NCBI RefSeq assembly: GCF_017948595.1
Contig: NZ_JAGFBV010000005.1
Coordinates: 62,001-126,000, forward strand
Source of the DNA: Flavobacterium geliluteum
GTDB lineage: Bacteria; Bacteroidota; Bacteroidia; Flavobacteriales; Flavobacteriaceae
Direction of reading: 5' to 3'
DNA: 64,000 nt
Positions 17,079 to 26,356 of the stretch are shown here, one piece after another. The notes under the pieces were generated by a model that saw only the letters and a list, made by a program, of their open reading frames with translations, searched no databases and had not been told where the DNA came from. The translations under genes were made by a program, and so were the position numbers. The number at the start of each line of letters is the position of its first letter. The first letter of the stretch is position 1.

Positions 17079-18336
17079 AAAATAAAGCGATGGATGTTGT
17101 GAGAATAAAAAACAAAAATAACAAACTTATTTTTGGAATGATTTCGAAGAAAGATACGTTGCGTAATAAAACATCGTAAAAAGCTTCTAATGCCCAGTTC
17201 ATCGGTGATGATTTGGCGATAATCTGCATGATTTTTGGCATAGCAAAAACGGGCACCCAAACCCCTCCAATGGCGGCCAGAATGATCACGCTTGTTGCGC
17301 CAAACGGTGCCGATTGTTCTTGAGTGCTGGCGACAGTTCCTAATAAAATACCAAACCCAATAGCAGCAAATCCAGAGAATAGTGCTACGATACTCATTAA
17401 AAACAGATGTCCTTCAACATTTAAAGAAGGTAAGCCAATATGCGGAAATAAAAATATAGCCACTGCCACCATCATATAAAATTGAATCATACAGATGGCA
17501 GAATAGGTGATCGTTTTACCAATGATGACAATCAGGTTGGATACTGGATTGGTCAATAATCGCACAAAAGTTCCTTGTGATTTTTCTTTTACAATATTGA
17601 TAGACAGAGGAATTACAATAAAAAATATCGCAAAAAGTGTCCATGCCGGAACGTTGTGCTGCACCGAATTTGGTCGGATTTCTTTGTTGTTTATTTTTGG
17701 AATTATTTCTTTAAAAGTAATAAAACTCTTTTGTTCGAATTTAGCATTTCCTTCTCCCAACTGATTTTGAAAAGTAGTATAGATAGATTGAGTTTCGATT
17801 TGTGAAATCATTTTGTCTATCGAACTCATTACTGCATTTTTGAAACTCATCTGAACTGCCGGATCAAAATACAATTTTACTTCCTTCTGTTTGATGGTTT
17901 TAGGCAAAGACAGTGGCGCCGTACTATTGGTCAAGCCGATGCTGCTCACAATATTTTCTACATTTTGATCAATTTTAGATTGAAGATCAACACTTAATTT
18001 TGCCGGTATCACGATCGCTAATTGAAACTTTCCTTTATAAACCGCTTCTTTGGCAACCTCTTCAGTAATAGGTTGGTTATCGATTTGTGTGACAACAGTA
18101 AATAAGTTACTTTTCTCTAAATTATCAAAAACAGTTTTAGAAACGGCACCTTTGTCATTATCGACCAATAAAATTTGAATTTTATTGTCGCTAATGGTTT
18201 TAAAAGTACTGTCTTGTATCAGGGTAACCGTAATAACGAGTACCAGTGGCATTATAAATAAAATAATGAGACCTCCTAAATCACGTTTTAGTAATAGAAA
18301 TTCTTTTACTACCGACATCCCTATTTTATGCACCAT
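17053..18336 (-). CDS. ABC-2 type transporter permease
   Basis: 427 residues. One TM lies near residue 25 and a large extracytoplasmic domain follows (~45-230). A C-terminal bundle of about five TMs (~235-420) is visible, the ABC-2 exporter layout (NodJ/DrrB/YhgE-like). It overlaps the ATPase gene by 11 nt and the thioesterase by 26 nt, so the ATPase and permease form one exporter. The cargo is probably the pigment or a precursor lipid, inferred from position. Confidence 0.85.
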   Translation of the reverse strand: MVHKIGMSVVKEFLLLKRDLGGLIILFIMPLVLVITVTLIQDSTFKTISDNKIQILLVDNDKGAVSKTVFDNLEKSNLFTVVTQIDNQPITEEVAKEAVYKGKFQLAIVIPAKLSVDLQSKIDQNVENIVSSIGLTNSTAPLSLPKTIKQKEVKLYFDPAVQMSFKNAVMSSIDKMISQIETQSIYTTFQNQLGEGNAKFEQKSFITFKEIIPKINNKEIRPNSVQHNVPAWTLFAIFFIVIPLSINIVKEKSQGTFVRLLTNPVSNLIVIIGKTITYSAICMIQFYMMVAVAIFLFPHIGLPSLNVEGHLFLMSIVALFSGFAAIGFGILLGTVASTQEQSAPFGATSVIILAAIGGVWVPVFAMPKIMQIIAKSSPMNWALEAFYDVLLRNVSFFEIIPKISLLFLFFILTTSIALFYDKKKRTV

Positions 18337-19078
18337 CTCTAAACTCTTTACCGGTTAATGAAATAAAAACATCTTCAAGATTACGAGCTTCTTCGATAGA
18401 AGCAATCAAGCTTGAAGGCGTTCCTTGCGCATAAATTTTTCCTCTGTCCAAAATAGCAATATTGGTACAAAAATCCTCAGCTTCTCCTAAGTGATGAGAA
18501 GTATAAATAATGGTAGTTCCGTTTTGATTGAGCACTTTCAAATAATCAATAATAGCGTTTCTAGATTGTACATCAACACCCACAGTCGGTTCATCCAAAA
18601 ATAAAACCTTAGGATTGTGAAGAATTCCGGCAATCAAATTTACTCTGCGTTTCATTCCGCCCGAAAAGGTTTCGATGCGTTTGTCTGCAAATTTCAATAA
18701 ACCCAAAAGGTCCAATGTTTCGATCACTTTGTCTTTTAAGTTAGAGCCTTTCAAACCATACATACTTCCAAAATAATGCAAATTTTCTCTGGCAGTTAGG
18801 GTAGGGTATAACGCATATTCCTGCGGAACAACGCCGATAATTTTTTTGATTTTTAAAGCGTTTTGAGCGTAGTTTAAACCATCAATCGTAAAATGACCTG
18901 AGGTTGGCTTTACCAATCCGCAAAGCATGGAAATCAAGGTTGTTTTTCCGGCACCATTCGGACCTAATAATCCAAAAATCTGACCTTCATTTATCTCCAG
19001 CGAAACAGCGTTCAAAGAATACAGGTCTGCATTTTTGTACTTTTTGGATAAGGATTCTATTTTAATAATGGATTGCAA
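18326..19078 (-). CDS. ABC transporter ATP-binding protein
   Basis: 250 residues with all nucleotide-binding motifs: Walker A GPNGAGKTT, signature FSGGMKRR, Walker B VLFLDEPT, and the switch His in TSHHLGEAEDF. The drug-exporter type DrrA/CcmA subfamily fits. It overlaps the permease by 11 nt and energises export of the cluster's cargo. Confidence 0.92.
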   Translation of the reverse strand: MQSIIKIESLSKKYKNADLYSLNAVSLEINEGQIFGLLGPNGAGKTTLISMLCGLVKPTSGHFTIDGLNYAQNALKIKKIIGVVPQEYALYPTLTARENLHYFGSMYGLKGSNLKDKVIETLDLLGLLKFADKRIETFSGGMKRRVNLIAGILHNPKVLFLDEPTVGVDVQSRNAIIDYLKVLNQNGTTIIYTSHHLGEAEDFCTNIAILDRGKIYAQGTPSSLIASIEEARNLEDVFISLTGKEFRDGA

Positions 19079-19085
19079 AATATAA

Positions 19086-20084
19086 TTAGCGGATTGCTTT
19101 TTTTAGTTTTTTGAAAAAGATTTCTTCTCTATTGGCAATGCTCAAAAGTTCGTCGGCAATGGTGTTGTATGCATCTTCTTTGACACTTCTGTTTTTATAA
19201 ATTCGGGACGCTTCAACAGCAAAATTGCGCCATGCATCGCCAATTTGAGTCATTTCTTTCGATAATATTTTTAATTCTTCATTCTCTAAAACAACCGACG
19301 CTTCCTGTAAAAATGCAGCATATATAAAACGAAAACCTCCGCCTCCAGTGCCTATTTCTTCTTGCATACGTACCATTTGTGCCAAATAATGATTGGCTTT
19401 TTTAGTACCGTGTTTTACAGGCCATTTTCTAATTTGTTTCGATACATATTTTATTCCGCTCACGCCAATAAGAGGCAATGGTGCCAACATATCGCGGCAC
19501 GTATTTTTGATTCCTTTTATGATGGCACTTTTTAGGTCAAGTGTGGCAGGAGTGTTTATCGGGTAATACATTTGTCCTTTGGGAGCAAAAGCGCCTTTTG
19601 CAAAACGTACTTTGTCTAATTCATCATGTGTTAAGGTTGTAACGGTTTCCATTACAGGATCACTAACCAAATAATCGGTCTCGGTTTTGCCATAAACCAC
19701 GAGATTGTGTGCATTAAAGTGAAAACGGTATTCATCAGGAAAATAACTCAAATGATACACCCCAACTTGTAAACCTGTGGCAATATTATTTTTCAAATTA
19801 GCTTCCAAAGCTTCGTTTGCACTAGCTACAGAAGAGAATTTTTGTCTTTTTATTTTTAAATGTAAACGACTTGCCAGTTTGTTAAAAATTTGTCCCGGCA
19901 ATGATCTGTAACTTATCGCTGGAGCATGATTTACTTTTAGAAAAGGCAAATACACAAAAAAAAGTCCCGAACCAATTCCAAAAACCATTGGTTCACTGAT
20001 ATGGAGTCCGTTGTTTTTTAACAAATTCGAAGCTACTCCATTTTCGCAATGAGCAGATTGATGATGTGTAAAAGTAGTTTGCAT
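19086..20084 (-). CDS. BtrH N-terminal domain protein, candidate acyltransferase
   Basis: 332 residues. The opening (FTHHQSAHCENGVASNLLKNNG) holds a Cys-containing motif, and together with the HFNAHNLVVYGKTETDYLVSDP segment it resembles the BtrH N-terminal/C39-like fold. BtrH transfers an acyl group from an ACP to an acceptor in butirosin synthesis, so this protein is a good candidate for the ester bond between polyene acid and dialkylresorcinol. The candidate Cys is at residue 13 and His at about 114. It shares one base with the preceding HTH-like gene. The family call is from pattern memory. Confidence 0.68.
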   Translation of the reverse strand: MQTTFTHHQSAHCENGVASNLLKNNGLHISEPMVFGIGSGLFFVYLPFLKVNHAPAISYRSLPGQIFNKLASRLHLKIKRQKFSSVASANEALEANLKNNIATGLQVGVYHLSYFPDEYRFHFNAHNLVVYGKTETDYLVSDPVMETVTTLTHDELDKVRFAKGAFAPKGQMYYPINTPATLDLKSAIIKGIKNTCRDMLAPLPLIGVSGIKYVSKQIRKWPVKHGTKKANHYLAQMVRMQEEIGTGGGGFRFIYAAFLQEASVVLENEELKILSKEMTQIGDAWRNFAVEASRIYKNRSVKEDAYNTIADELLSIANREEIFFKKLKKAIR

Positions 20085-20488
20085 TACGCTGTTTTAATGT
20101 TTTTTAATTCGGCTACCGAAATATCAAAAGTATCGGCATATTTTTGTAAAATGGCAGGACTTAGTTTGGCAAAGATAGCGGGTTTAAAATGTCTTTTTAC
20201 ACGCCATTTCCACATTCCTACGTAACTTGCCAAAATGGTAAGATCCATTTTATTGATTTCCATATAATAGCAAATCGGACTCACTTCGCCATTTTCTACT
20301 TGTTGTTTTGCGTCTGCAATACGTTCATTTATCTCATCAATAGAATTTGAAAGAGCAATCGTTTTGGGTTCCCAACCAGTACTTAAAGCAGTAGTATAAT
20401 TGCCATTTTCATCGGTAGCATACACTAACTCTTTTAAATTACTTTGAGTCAAATTGCCTTTGTCTTGTGGTACTTTTTCTTTTTCCAT
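20084..20488 (-). CDS. Small HTH-like protein of the flexirubin cluster
   Basis: 134 residues, no signal peptide. The C-terminal ~55 residues (LTILASYVGM ... LQKYADTFDISVAELKNI) have the rhythm of a Cro/C1-type helix-turn-helix, though the recognition helix is unusual (WKWRVKRHFKP). It could be a regulator or a former HTH domain reused as a partner of the BtrH-like protein, whose start overlaps its stop by one base. The function is unknown. Confidence 0.5.
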   Translation of the reverse strand: MEKEKVPQDKGNLTQSNLKELVYATDENGNYTTALSTGWEPKTIALSNSIDEINERIADAKQQVENGEVSPICYYMEINKMDLTILASYVGMWKWRVKRHFKPAIFAKLSPAILQKYADTFDISVAELKNIKTA

Positions 20489-20511
20489 GACATTGTTATT
20501 TTTGAAATGAA

Positions 20512-20976
20512 TTATTGCGCGACTGAAATGGTTTTCTGAATGAATAAATTAATTTCGCATTCCAGAAGTATTTTTTCTTCCAGTAAGCTCTGACAGCTCA
20601 TGGTACATAAAGTATAATCGTCTCCCACAAATTTTGAAACCAACGTTGATTTGGTTTTTATGGTATCGCCTACTTTTGGTAAAGCATGGATTTTTACATT
20701 TTTTAAGGCACTTATAAAACCAATTACGCTGGCATTTTCATCTACATCTCCTTCTTCGTCTACAAAATATTTTTGTCCTACTATCGAGGAGCAAGTTTGC
20801 GCAGTGTTTTCGATTAACCCAGCTTCTATAAAAACCCCGTTATCTACAAAAATATTATCCTCTTTGATCAAAAAAGTAGTATCTACAGAATGGGCATCCA
20901 AACTCAAAATTAGATCAACCATAAGCAATGGAGCTCGGTGAGGAAGGTAATTCTGGATGTCAATAGTAGTGCTCAT
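20512..20976 (-). CDS. ApeP-like hot-dog dehydratase
   Basis: 154 residues. LPHRAPLLMVD and NGVFIEAGLIENTAQ follow the FabZ/ApeP pattern. The acidic residue (IEN) and AQ are retained, but the GHFPxxP histidine is missing (DNGVFIEAG). Paired with the similar gene at 20986-21423 (9 nt away), this suggests a heterodimeric dehydratase working on the growing polyene, as in aryl-polyene systems. It is unclear which subunit supplies the catalytic His. Confidence 0.75.
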   Translation of the reverse strand: MSTTIDIQNYLPHRAPLLMVDLILSLDAHSVDTTFLIKEDNIFVDNGVFIEAGLIENTAQTCSSIVGQKYFVDEEGDVDENASVIGFISALKNVKIHALPKVGDTIKTKSTLVSKFVGDDYTLCTMSCQSLLEEKILLECEINLFIQKTISVAQ

Positions 20977-20985
20977 GTGATTGTA

Positions 20986-21423
20986 TTATTTTGCCAAAAT
21001 GGTTTTCATTTGTCCATTGGCAATTTCTTCATTATTCAAAGTTGTCACAATATTTACCAGTGTAATTCCGGCAAATTCCTGCAAAATAGTAATCGTAGAT
21101 TGAACCTCGTCATTTATTTTTGGCAGTTTCTTAATTTCAATTTCTTTGATAGAACCAATGTATCCCGTTGGAGCTTTTTCGTTTCGTAAAAAAAAACAAT
21201 AACCTGTATGCAAAGCCACAGATTGTGCCATATGTTCTACTAATCCAGCTTCTAAAAAAGTATCATTATCAAAAAAAATATTGTCTTCCTTGATCTCTAA
21301 ACCAGCAACTAAAGAAGTTTCTGTAAATAAATAGAGTTTGTCTACCATGACAAAAGGAAACTTTTGAGGCAGTAGATTTTCGACAGCATTTTTTTCTAAA
21401 AGTAATGTTTTTTCCATTAGCAA
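20986..21423 (-). CDS. ApeP-like hot-dog dehydratase, second copy
   Basis: 145 residues; LPQKFPFVMVDKL and NDTFLEAGLVEHMAQSVALH match its neighbour and the FabZ core, with acidic Glu kept in VEHMAQ and the usual GHFP histidine absent. The start overlaps the DarB stop by 7 nt, so it is translationally coupled to it. It is probably a paralogue arisen by tandem duplication with 20512-20976. Confidence 0.75.
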   Translation of the reverse strand: MLMEKTLLLEKNAVENLLPQKFPFVMVDKLYLFTETSLVAGLEIKEDNIFFDNDTFLEAGLVEHMAQSVALHTGYCFFLRNEKAPTGYIGSIKEIEIKKLPKINDEVQSTITILQEFAGITLVNIVTTLNNEEIANGQMKTILAK

Positions 21424-22550
21424 ACCGTTAAATAGGCGTAGGCAAAAGAGAATCTTCCGCTTTCAGGCACTGATAAAAGAATGTGATCGCCTTTTTTTAA
21501 TTTTCCTGAATTCATTAATTCTTCAACAGCCAAATAAATCGAAGCCGAACCAACATTTCCAACTCTAGAAAGATTCATAAACCATTTTTCATCCGTCATT
21601 CCGATTCCTTTTTCGTGCAATCCTTTCTTTAAACCTTCAACAAAGAAGTTCGAAGAAACGTGCGGAATAAAATAATCGACCTGATCTGATGTAATTTTAT
21701 TTTTATCCATGGCGTCTTTCATGCTTTCAGCTCCTTTAGATAAAATAAATTGATCCAGTAATTTTACATCTTGTTTGATGGCAAAAACAGACTCATTTAG
21801 CCATTGTTCGGGAGCATAATCACTCCATGCTTTGATCTCGCCATTTTCCTGCTTTTCGCCACCTGCGTACATACAAGTTTCTAATTCGTAGGCATACGAA
21901 AAGGCTTCCATCCATTCTATTTTTAAAGAAATTGGGCCTTTTGGTTTATTTTCTAATAAAAAAGCACCTGCTCCATCAGATAACATCCAACGTAAAAAAT
22001 CTTTTTTGAAAGCAATAATAGGCTGTTCTTCCAGGCTTTTTAAGTTAGCCGCTTCGTGGTTGTACATTTGAGCGTTAAGCCAGGTCGAAACTTTTTCAGA
22101 ACCGGTACAGATGGCATTTTTAGAATTTCCTGATCGTACAGAAAGAAAACCAAATTTTAAAGAATTCATTCCCGCACAGCAAACTCCGGTAGAAGAATTC
22201 AGCTCAACCGATTTGTTTTTTAATAAACCGTGTACCATCGCAGCATGTGAAGGCAAGAAAATATCCGGGGTCGAGGTACCACAAGAAAGCACTTCCAGAT
22301 CCTGACTGGTAAAATTTTCGTCAAATAATTGTGCGATAGCATTTTGGGTCAATTCGGCATTGCTATGAGTGCTTTTTCCGTTTTTATCAATAGCATAATA
22401 ACGACTGACAATTTTATTATTTCTTAAAATAATACGTCTCGCTTTTGAAGCGGCATCATTAATAAGACCCAAATAGCCTTCCATTTCGTCGTTAGAAACA
22501 GCTTCATTTGGCAAATATTTTGCGGCTTTGGTAATATATACTTCAAACAT
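21417..22550 (-). CDS. darB: DarB, KAS III-like dialkylresorcinol ketosynthase/cyclase
   Basis: 377 residues of the FabH family with triad Cys125 (GVCCAGMNS), His297 (FIPHVSS) and Asn332 (GNVGSAS). DarB enzymes join two beta-ketoacyl chains to a cyclohexanedione in dialkylresorcinol synthesis. Adjacency to DarA (17 nt) makes the assignment strong over a housekeeping FabH. It makes the resorcinol half of flexirubin in the cytoplasm. Confidence 0.9.
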   Translation of the reverse strand: MFEVYITKAAKYLPNEAVSNDEMEGYLGLINDAASKARRIILRNNKIVSRYYAIDKNGKSTHSNAELTQNAIAQLFDENFTSQDLEVLSCGTSTPDIFLPSHAAMVHGLLKNKSVELNSSTGVCCAGMNSLKFGFLSVRSGNSKNAICTGSEKVSTWLNAQMYNHEAANLKSLEEQPIIAFKKDFLRWMLSDGAGAFLLENKPKGPISLKIEWMEAFSYAYELETCMYAGGEKQENGEIKAWSDYAPEQWLNESVFAIKQDVKLLDQFILSKGAESMKDAMDKNKITSDQVDYFIPHVSSNFFVEGLKKGLHEKGIGMTDEKWFMNLSRVGNVGSASIYLAVEELMNSGKLKKGDHILLSVPESGRFSFAYAYLTVC

Positions 22551-22567
22551 AATCTAATTTCGTCTTC

Positions 22568-23470
22568 TTAAACCCCTTGATAATATTGAGTTTCTTTTTT
22601 AATTGTTTTTAATTTGAATGGATAGGTAATGAGGTGCAATATATACACTATTGGTGAGATTAACCATATTGCAAGGAATAAATAAACATTAAATACTTTT
22701 AGGAGTGTTTTTCTGTTTTTTTGATTTTTATAAATCAAATTTGACCATTTATCAAAAATTTTGTTAGCTGTTTTGTCAACTGTTACCAGATAAGGACTTA
22801 TGCGAACAGCATCAATAGCTAGCAATTCGGTTTGCAAATCGGTATAATTATTTTGATTGAAATGTTTAAAAATAACGGCTCCAAATTTATCAGATTCCTG
22901 AATGTCTTTCTCTGAAACACCGGGCAAAGGAAAAATACCAAGATATTTTTTCTTAACACCAGAAAACATCCATTCGACAATAGTAATAACACTTATGAGA
23001 TTTCCTACTCGATCTACCAAAGCTACATTTCCAATCAGTTTTGCATTGGCTTCTTTTAGCAAAACTTTTATTTTTTCCTGTGCCATAATCCACATATTTC
23101 GGGAACCACTAATGGTAACAACCGGTGTATTTTGAAGCATTTTTTTTGCTTCGGAACTTTTTAGAAATGAATTAACAGGAATCGAAGGCGACAAATACCA
23201 AACCTGATAATGCAAAAGAATCAGGTCGTATTTTGTGTTTACAATACTTTCTGAAACGGGTTGCAATGTTGTTGGAATTTGCTTAAACGATTCAGGAAAA
23301 GCATCAAAAAAAGCATTTTTGTTCCAGGGAAACGGAAAAGGCTTCTCTAATTTGATGTCGAGAAAAGTTACTTGTATATCATCTGAATCCAAGAATGGTT
23401 TTGCAATATTTCTTGCAATCGATTCCAGTTGCCCAGATTGAGAGTAATAAATTACGAGAACATTTTTCAT
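22568..23470 (-). CDS. darA: DarA, dialkylresorcinol-forming aromatase
   Basis: 300 residues from the ATG at 23470 (MKNVLVIYYSQSGQ); the 39 residues upstream in the open frame have no homology features. A flavodoxin-like N-terminus (YYSQSGQLESIA) and a hydrophobic C-terminal anchor (LFLAIWLISPIVYILHL) are seen. DarA oxidises the DarB cyclohexanedione to the aromatic dialkylresorcinol. It lies upstream of darB in the same transcript. Confidence 0.9.
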   Translation of the reverse strand: MKNVLVIYYSQSGQLESIARNIAKPFLDSDDIQVTFLDIKLEKPFPFPWNKNAFFDAFPESFKQIPTTLQPVSESIVNTKYDLILLHYQVWYLSPSIPVNSFLKSSEAKKMLQNTPVVTISGSRNMWIMAQEKIKVLLKEANAKLIGNVALVDRVGNLISVITIVEWMFSGVKKKYLGIFPLPGVSEKDIQESDKFGAVIFKHFNQNNYTDLQTELLAIDAVRISPYLVTVDKTANKIFDKWSNLIYKNQKNRKTLLKVFNVYLFLAIWLISPIVYILHLITYPFKLKTIKKETQYYQGV

Positions 23471-23513
23471 CTTTGGTTGGTTGGTTTTGGTGGTGACAAA
23501 AATAGCGTTTTTT

Positions 23514-25154
23514 TTAAACGAATTTTCGCATTTTGTCCGAACGTTTAACGTGTACCCATTCTGGCCATGTAGCTGGGTCTTCAGCATCGTAAATTCGGAT
23601 TTTTTGATCAGGATTTGCTACCAGCAAATCATCAATATGACAATCTAAAATTGCCGCTGCAGCCGATACTCCTGAAAAAGAAGCTCCTGTTACGCCATGC
23701 GAAAGTGTGCTAGCGCCGCAAAGAAATAAGTTTTCGATTTCTGATTTATTTTTAAAGGCAAAAGGCCCCACCTGATTTAATGTTTTTTCGGTTCCGTACA
23801 CATTTCCGTTTGATGAATTGATGTAGAATTCGTTTGTTTTTGGAGTTCCTAATTCAGCCTGAATGATATGTTTTTTAGCATTCGGAATTACTTTTTCGAC
23901 ATTGTTCATCAGTTTTTCGATGACTTTTTCTTTAAAGATCATGTACTCTTCACTGTGATAATCATCCGAACCATCGCAATTTGGAATATGGTCGTAGTTG
24001 ACATACGTTACAATTTCAAAATTATGATAGCGACCATTAAAACTCGGAGGATCTTTGAGTGTTGTACAGCTCATGAATAAGGCAGGAAACGAATCACCTT
24101 CGGCGATAGTGTTGCTCATTAAATCCTCAAAATTGGCATCGTCGTTTTCGTCTTTCATCATCCAGATGTTTCCAGAATCAATTCCGTAAAGGGTTACATC
24201 CATATCCAATGTCAAAAAAAGAATGAGCGATGTAACAGAATATTTTGTGTTTTTTAGTTTTTTGATAAGTGAATTGCTCAAATGTTCTTTACCAACCAGG
24301 TTGAGGTAGGTGATAGAAGGATCTGCATTTGAAATGATGTTTTTGGCAAAAATTTGCTGTCCGTCTTTCAATTGTACGCCAACGGCTTTTTTATTTTCAA
24401 TAAGAATTTTTGCTACATTTTGCTTCACGCGAATTTCTCCTCCGTGTTTTTTAACGCCATTGGTCATCGCTTTTATGATACCGCCACCGCCGCCCATCGG
24501 ATAAAAACCACCGTTAAAATAGTGTCCCATTACAGAACAATGCACAGGAAAGCAAGCTCTTTTTGGCGGTAGTCCGTGATCGCCACATTGTATATTAAGA
24601 ACCGATTTTAGCGTAGCGTCTTTAATATGCCAACCGATTACTTTTTTGAGAGGAAATAAAGCAAATTTTCCAAAATGTTTCGTTCGAAACGGAACGGTTA
24701 ATTTTTGCCAGAGACCTTTTAGTTTTGGTATTAACTGTAATTCTTCGTTTACTTTTTGAACTAGCGAAAGGTATTCACGAATATTTTTTTCTTCTTTTGG
24801 AAAATAATGGCAAAGTTGGTCTTTTAAGTTTTCAAGTCCAGCGGGCAAATCAAAAGTTTGATTGCCAATTAAACAATGTTCGTAAGCCTCTTTATTCATA
24901 CGGAAGAAAACCAAATCATTGGCAATCCCGAGTGCCGAATAGAGGCCATGAGTAGATTGACCTTCTTCTACAAGACCAACATAGTGTACACCCGGACTAA
25001 AACGCTGTCCGTTTAAGGTAAAACTATGACTCCAGCCGCCAGGTACATAATGCTGTTCCAGAACCAATACTTTTTGTCCTGCTTTTGCTAAACAAATGGC
25101 TGTAGCTAAGCCACCAACTCCTGAACCTATAATAATCGAATCGAACTCTTTCAT
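23514..25154 (-). CDS. CrtI/RetSat-like FAD-dependent oxidoreductase, second copy
   Basis: 546 residues. Dinucleotide site IIGSGVGGLATAICLAKAG, then VLEQHYVPGGWSHSF, as in phytoene desaturase and retinol saturase; the C-terminal FAD block is LFLCGASTLSHGVTGASFSG. It is homologous to 2232-3749 but longer. A polyene desaturation, saturation or isomerisation role is likely; the exact reaction is unknown. It is 43 nt upstream of darA and follows the LpxL-like gene after 69 nt. Confidence 0.82.
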   Translation of the reverse strand: MKEFDSIIIGSGVGGLATAICLAKAGQKVLVLEQHYVPGGWSHSFTLNGQRFSPGVHYVGLVEEGQSTHGLYSALGIANDLVFFRMNKEAYEHCLIGNQTFDLPAGLENLKDQLCHYFPKEEKNIREYLSLVQKVNEELQLIPKLKGLWQKLTVPFRTKHFGKFALFPLKKVIGWHIKDATLKSVLNIQCGDHGLPPKRACFPVHCSVMGHYFNGGFYPMGGGGGIIKAMTNGVKKHGGEIRVKQNVAKILIENKKAVGVQLKDGQQIFAKNIISNADPSITYLNLVGKEHLSNSLIKKLKNTKYSVTSLILFLTLDMDVTLYGIDSGNIWMMKDENDDANFEDLMSNTIAEGDSFPALFMSCTTLKDPPSFNGRYHNFEIVTYVNYDHIPNCDGSDDYHSEEYMIFKEKVIEKLMNNVEKVIPNAKKHIIQAELGTPKTNEFYINSSNGNVYGTEKTLNQVGPFAFKNKSEIENLFLCGASTLSHGVTGASFSGVSAAAAILDCHIDDLLVANPDQKIRIYDAEDPATWPEWVHVKRSDKMRKFV

Positions 25155-25223
25155 GCTTGTTTTTATGATTGCTAAAGTTTAAAAAGAATATTTAGGATTG
25201 TGTTTTTTAATCGCGATTATTCT

Positions 25224-26099
25224 CTATAGTTTATTCCAAAAATCAAAATAATTAAACCATTGAAGCGGATATTTTTGAACAATGCTTTCGACACTTTTTA
25301 TATATTCTTTTAGCAATGCTTTTTCGTCACGGTGTTTTACAGTGGCTTCTCTGGCATACAAATGGTAATGTAGTTTTGGCTCTTTCATTACATAAACAAA
25401 AACTACAGGTACTTTTAATCGCGACGCAATCAAGAATGGCCCCGCTGGAAAATGAGCTTCTTCGCCCAGAATGCTGTCGGTTAGTGATTTGGTTCCTTCA
25501 AAATACCGGTCGCCGGTAAAGCAAATCAGTTCGTTGTTTGACAAAGCCGCATTGATCTCAAAAATATGCGACAAATCTTCCCGAATGATGATAAATTTTA
25601 CAGTTGGTTTTTTGGCAATACTTTCAAGATAATTCTTAATTGCCGAATGTTCTAAATCTGTAGTGACCAAGTTGATCTGAAAGTCAAGATCAATTTCGCC
25701 TAAAAAATGTTCAGCAATTTCAAAATTTCCCATGTGCGCACTTATAAGTACACCACCTTTTTTTTCTGCCAAAAGTTTTTTTAGAATCTCAATTCCGTCA
25801 AACTCGTAGGTAAATTTATTTCGCATTCCTGCCGAAATAGAAATTTTGTCAATAATAGTCTGTCCAAAAGTGTAGTAACTTTTAAACACCATTTTTTTGG
25901 ATTTAAGATATGAAAACCCAAGCCTTTCTTTAAAATAATAAAAAATGGCTCGATTGCTTTTTTTGAGAAAAAGAAAATAATACGATGCTACAAAATATAA
26001 CAAAAAATAGGCGGATGTAACACCCACCTTTTGTATCAAAAAAACGAATATTCTATAGCCTAGAACGGTTCCTTTTGATTTTCCATCCCATTTGCTCAT
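25224..26099 (-). CDS. LpxL/HtrB-like acyltransferase
   Basis: 291 residues with an N-terminal membrane segment (~20-50) and the LpxL-type catalytic block ISAHMGNFEIAE (HX4E) around residue 120, then CFTGDRYFEG. The superfamily moves acyl groups from ACP to lipid acceptors at the inner-membrane face. The start shares a base with the stop of an ACP gene, which suggests that ACP is the donor. It could esterify the dialkylresorcinol with the polyene acid, or acylate a lipid. Confidence 0.82.
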   Translation of the reverse strand: MSKWDGKSKGTVLGYRIFVFLIQKVGVTSAYFLLYFVASYYFLFLKKSNRAIFYYFKERLGFSYLKSKKMVFKSYYTFGQTIIDKISISAGMRNKFTYEFDGIEILKKLLAEKKGGVLISAHMGNFEIAEHFLGEIDLDFQINLVTTDLEHSAIKNYLESIAKKPTVKFIIIREDLSHIFEINAALSNNELICFTGDRYFEGTKSLTDSILGEEAHFPAGPFLIASRLKVPVVFVYVMKEPKLHYHLYAREATVKHRDEKALLKEYIKSVESIVQKYPLQWFNYFDFWNKL

Positions 26100-26356
26100 T
26101 AAACTGCTTTGGCTTTAAGTTTAGCTTCAATAAGGTCGTAGAAACTTTTAAAAGAAGCAACCTCTAAAAAATCGGCTTCTACCAGTTTTACGCCAAAATT
26201 AGATTCTATAGAAACCACCAAATCTACATAGTCAAGACTATCTAGTCCCAGAGTTTCCTTTAGGTTAGCATCTGGTTCAATGTCGTCTTGATCCACTTCA
26301 AATTCTTCAACCAAAAAGCCATTAATTTTTTGTATAATCTCTTCTTTATTCATCAC
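26099..26356 (-). CDS. Acyl carrier protein of the polyene PKS, second
   Basis: 85 residues; phosphopantetheine attachment at Ser40 in TLGLDSLDYVDL. It overlaps the KS gene by 11 nt and the acyltransferase by 1 nt, forming a KS-ACP-acyltransferase block. An alternative start is the second Met, 3 nt in. The distinct genomic block suggests it feeds a different KS from the ACP at 14483-14740. Confidence 0.92.
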   Translation of the reverse strand: MMNKEEIIQKINGFLVEEFEVDQDDIEPDANLKETLGLDSLDYVDLVVSIESNFGVKLVEADFLEVASFKSFYDLIEAKLKAKAV

